A stretch of 64,000 nucleotides of DNA from DATBLE01 sp046734415 (GTDB taxonomy: Bacteria > Actinomycetota > Thermoleophilia > Gaiellales > Gaiellaceae). Positions 61,728 to 64,000 of the stretch are shown here, piece after piece. The translations under genes and the position numbers were made by a program. Location of the stretch: contig JBKPRD010000132.1 in assembly GCA_046734415.1 (NCBI GenBank), forward strand, positions 1-64,000, given 5' to 3'. Under the pieces are notes generated by a model. That model was not told the DNA's origin. It saw only the letters and a program-made list of their open reading frames with translations, and did no database searches. Positions within the stretch are counted from its first letter, which is position 1; each line of letters begins with the position of its first letter.

Positions 61728-62923
61728 AGCGGGAGGTACCGAACCGACGCCCCGGCGGGGACCTCGCCCTCGCCGCGCGGGACGAGGACGAGCGCGTCCG
61801 CCTCGGCCGCCCGCACGATCATGTGCGACTCCTGCCCGCTCACGGGCGAGAGCACGACCCCGTCGTCGGTCACCTCGGTGCGGGCGCGGAGGAGGTCGTC
61901 CCGGCCGGGATTCCGCGCCACCGCGGCGGCGAGGCGCCCGGCGGAGAACTTCGGGCCGGGATCGCTCGCCCCCTGGAGCGCGAGCAACGCCGGCCGGACG
62001 AAGAGCTCGCAGCCGACGAGCGTCGAGACCGGGTTTCCAGGCAGCCCGAAGACGAGCGTGCTCCCGCGCACGCCGAACGAGACGGGCTTGCCCGGGCGAA
62101 CGGCCACGCGCCAGAACACCTCCTCCACGCCGAGCTCGGCCTCGATCCTGCGCACGAGGTCGTGAGGACCGACCGACACGCCCCCTGAGGTGACGAGCAC
62201 GTCCTGCTCGAGCCCGGTCGTGAGCGCGCGTCGGTGGGCGTCCTCGTCGTCCACAACCGGCTCGAGCCGGGTCACCTCGGCGCCGGCCGCGCCCAGCTGC
62301 GCCGCGAGCATCATCCCGTTTGCCTCGTACACCTCACCGGGGGCGAGCGTCGAGCCGGGCTCACGCAGCTCCGTCCCTGTGGTCAGCACGGCGACCCGGG
62401 GCCGCCGCGTGCACACGACCTCGGCGACGCCGGCGGCCGCGAGCGCGCCGATCTGAGCCGAGCCGAGCCGCGTCCCCACCGGCGCGACAACCGCACCGGC
62501 CTCGATGTCGCGGCCGGGCTCGCGGACGTTGGCTCCCTCGGCAACTGAACTATCGACGCATAGGCTGTTGTCGGTCTCGATAACAAGCTCGTGTTGGATG
62601 ACGGCGTCGGCCCCCTCGGGGACGAGCCCGCCGGTCGCGATCCCCATCGCCTCTCCCGCCTCCAGCGCGTGCGGAGCCGGCGATCCGGCGGCGATCCGGA
62701 AGACAATGGGGAGCCGGCCGGGGGTGTCCGCGGCGCGAAGGGCGAAACCATCCATCGCGGAGCTGCGGAACGGCGGCAGGTCGACGACGGCCGTCGCGGG
62801 CTCGGCGAGCACGCGGGAGGCCGCGTCGGCAAGCGCAACCGTCTCGGGGTCGAGCGGGCGGGCACGCGCGAGGACGAGCGCCTGAGCCTCGGCGAGCGAA
62901 AGGATCTCCTCCACCGGCGACAT
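61724..62923 (-). CDS. moeA: molybdopterin molybdotransferase
   Basis: 399 residues. It shows the N-terminal LPPFRSSAMDGFAL, GIATGGLVPEGADAVIQHE, VAVLTTGTELREPGSTLAPGEVYEANGMMLAAQL, DVLVTSGGVSVGPHDLV, and FGLPGNPVSTLVGCELFVRPAL, all MoeA landmarks. It inserts molybdate into adenylylated molybdopterin. Convergent with the sortase, sharing CTAG at the stops; divergent from the kinase gene with only 11 bp between start codons. Confidence 0.96.
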   Translation of the reverse strand: MSPVEEILSLAEAQALVLARARPLDPETVALADAASRVLAEPATAVVDLPPFRSSAMDGFALRAADTPGRLPIVFRIAAGSPAPHALEAGEAMGIATGGLVPEGADAVIQHELVIETDNSLCVDSSVAEGANVREPGRDIEAGAVVAPVGTRLGSAQIGALAAAGVAEVVCTRRPRVAVLTTGTELREPGSTLAPGEVYEANGMMLAAQLGAAGAEVTRLEPVVDDEDAHRRALTTGLEQDVLVTSGGVSVGPHDLVRRIEAELGVEEVFWRVAVRPGKPVSFGVRGSTLVFGLPGNPVSTLVGCELFVRPALLALQGASDPGPKFSAGRLAAAVARNPGRDDLLRARTEVTDDGVVLSPVSGQESHMIVRAAEADALVLVPRGEGEVPAGASVRYLPL

Positions 62924-62928
62924 ACGCT
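62923..62928 (+). promoter_or_regulatory. -10 box of a leaderless promoter for the Ser/Thr kinase
   Basis: TACGCT, 6 nt before the GTG; its first base is part of the divergent moeA start codon. Confidence 0.45.
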
Positions 62929-62934
62929 ACCCGC

Positions 62935-63747
62935 GTGGAGAAGGAGGTCATCGCGGGCCGCTACCGGCTCGGCGAGACGCTCGGCGGAGGAATCACGTCC
63001 GAGGTCTGGGCGGCGACCGACCTCGAGCTCGACCGGGCGGTCGCCGTCAAGCTGCTCGCGCGCGACGCCGACCCGAGGCGGTTCCGGCGCGAGGCCAAGG
63101 CGGTCGGCGCGCTCGCGCATCCGAACATCTGCACGCTCTACGACTACGGCGAGACCGACGGACGGCCGTTCATGGTCCTCGAGTACCTGCCGGGCGGCTC
63201 GCTCGAGGACCGCCTCGCCGCCGGCAGTCCACTGCCCGACGACGAGACCGAGGGGGTCGCCCGCGACGTCGCCACCGGCCTCGCCTACGCGCACGCCCAC
63301 GGGATCGTCCACCGCGACCTGAAGCCCGCCAACGTCCTCTTCGACGCCTCCGGCAACGCGGAGCTCGCCGACTTCGGGATCGCCCAGGTCGGTGACGAGG
63401 CCGGGCTCACCTCCGCCGACACCGTCCTCGGAACGGCCGCCTACCTGGCGCCCGAGCGGGCGGCCGGAGAGCCCGCCACCGCCGCGAGCGACGTCTACGC
63501 GTTCGGCGTGACGCTCTTCCGGATGCTCACCGGCCGGCTGCCGTTCGAGTCGCGGAACGCGCTGGAGCTGGCCGGAATGCACCGCGACCGGCCGCCGCCG
63601 TCGGTGACGGAGTTCCGCGACGACCCGCCGGTACGACTCGAGAGCCTCGCGTTCGCCGCGCTCGCGAAGAGCCCGTCCGACCGGCCGGCGGACGGCAGCG
63701 CGCTGGTCGCGGAGCTCGGCCGCGCGCCGCGGCTGCGACGCGGGTAG
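62935..63747 (+). CDS. soluble Hanks-type Ser/Thr protein kinase
   Basis: 270 residues, essentially only a kinase domain: RYRLGETLGGGITSEVWAATD, AVKLL with the ATP-binding Lys, EAKAVGALAHPNI, the catalytic loop IVHRDLKPANVLF, the DFG motif, GTAAYLAPE, and SDVYAFGVTLFRMLTGRLPF. There is no membrane helix or extracellular PASTA domain, unlike PknB, so it acts in the cytoplasm. Substrates unknown. The start is GTG. Confidence 0.94.
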   Translation: MEKEVIAGRYRLGETLGGGITSEVWAATDLELDRAVAVKLLARDADPRRFRREAKAVGALAHPNICTLYDYGETDGRPFMVLEYLPGGSLEDRLAAGSPLPDDETEGVARDVATGLAYAHAHGIVHRDLKPANVLFDASGNAELADFGIAQVGDEAGLTSADTVLGTAAYLAPERAAGEPATAASDVYAFGVTLFRMLTGRLPFESRNALELAGMHRDRPPPSVTEFRDDPPVRLESLAFAALAKSPSDRPADGSALVAELGRAPRLRRG

Positions 63748-63750
63748 GCT
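63745..63750 (+). promoter_or_regulatory. -10 box of a leaderless promoter for the glycosyltransferase
   Basis: TAGGCT, 7 nt before the GTG; TAG is the stop codon of the kinase gene. Confidence 0.5.
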
Positions 63751-63757
63751 CGCGCCC

Positions 63758-64000
63758 GTGATCTCCGTCGTCGTGCCCGTTCACAACGAGGAGCGGAGCG
63801 TCGCGCTGCTCCTCGACGAGCTCGACTCGGCTCTCCAGCCGCTCGGGATCTCCTGGGAGGCGATCTTCGTCGACGACGGTTCTACCGACGGGACGTTCGC
63901 GGCGCTGACCCGGCTGCACGCCGGACGCGACGACGTGGTCGTCGTCCGTCTGCGCCGCAACTTCGGCAAGGCGGCCGCGCTCGCGGCGGGCTTCGCGCAG
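63758..64000 (+). CDS. family 2 glycosyltransferase, N-terminal part (cut by window end)
   Basis: 81 codons are visible before the sequence ends. ISVVVPVHNEERSVALLLDEL is the GT2 opening, IFVDDGSTDGTFAAL holds the DDGSxDxT nucleotide-sugar motif, and LRRNFGKAAALAAGF is typical of dolichyl-phosphate-mannose-synthase-like members. GTG start, 10 bp after the kinase stop and 7 nt after TAGGCT. The acceptor cannot be judged from this part. Confidence 0.9.
   Translation, partial: MISVVVPVHNEERSVALLLDELDSALQPLGISWEAIFVDDGSTDGTFAALTRLHAGRDDVVVVRLRRNFGKAAALAAGFAQ

Overview
The window is 64 kb of very GC-rich, densely packed bacterial chromosome with many GTG starts, 4-bp gene overlaps and leaderless-type promoters. 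The gene content suggests an aerobic, high-GC actinobacterium. My best guess is the Thermoleophilia (Gaiellales/Solirubrobacterales-like), but this rests on style and content only and no marker phylogeny was possible. Essentially everything reads as core chromosome. I saw no phage, plasmid, transposase, CRISPR array or rRNA operon. One tRNA gene (Phe, GAA) is present. Both window ends cut genes.

Layout. 1-6.1 kb: a cut hypothetical gene, a TMEM175-type channel, lipoyl synthase, then on the minus strand 3-methyladenine glycosylase, fumarase, a zinc-ribbon protein, FprA-type ferredoxin reductase and an ErpA/IscA-type Fe-S carrier. 6.3-20.1 kb: a complete 14-gene complex I operon nuoA-N, with nearly every junction overlapping or abutting. 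20.2-25.8 kb: a membrane protein, a UPF0173/91-aa/DUF1028/cupin-TPR operon, a compact Ldh2-type dehydrogenase, a secreted protein and the Fe-S scaffold ATPase Mrp. 26-34.2 kb: a MacB-like permease and its probable ATPase in convergent orientation, a DUF72/IMPase/DUF1015 set, a YhaM-like nuclease, a DMT transporter, a YchF-like NTPase and an ECF-type sigma factor. 34.2-44.9 kb: methylmalonyl-CoA epimerase, a short FtsH, nicotinamidase plus nicotinate phosphoribosyltransferase, YqhQ/DUF1385, an M20 peptidase, a methyltransferase, tryptophan 2,3-dioxygenase, RarA, a hydrolase, arginase and a lone receiver protein.

45-55.1 kb: tRNA-Phe, then a long minus-strand run. In transcription order it is otsA, moaC, mog, ubiA-type prenyltransferase, ccmA-B-C-D, hemX-like, hemA, hemC, hemD and a SAM hydrolase. 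It links molybdopterin, quinone, haem synthesis and haem export for cytochrome c, which fits the complex I operon. 55.1-64 kb: an RsbW-like anti-sigma kinase, an HtrA protease, an OmpR/EnvZ-type two-component pair divergent from an M28-like membrane peptidase and sortase, then moeA, a soluble Ser/Thr kinase and the start of a family 2 glycosyltransferase.

The most interesting features are at the junctions rather than in one gene cassette. (a) About twenty genes have a TANNNT box 6-9 nt before the start codon, the architecture of leaderless transcription. In seven of them the stop codon of the upstream gene forms the first bases of that box. (b) Several genes (nuoC, hemD, a methyltransferase) have no canonical start codon at a tight overlap. 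(c) Two families of palindromic repeats sit at convergent gene ends. I found no obviously novel defence or biosynthetic system.
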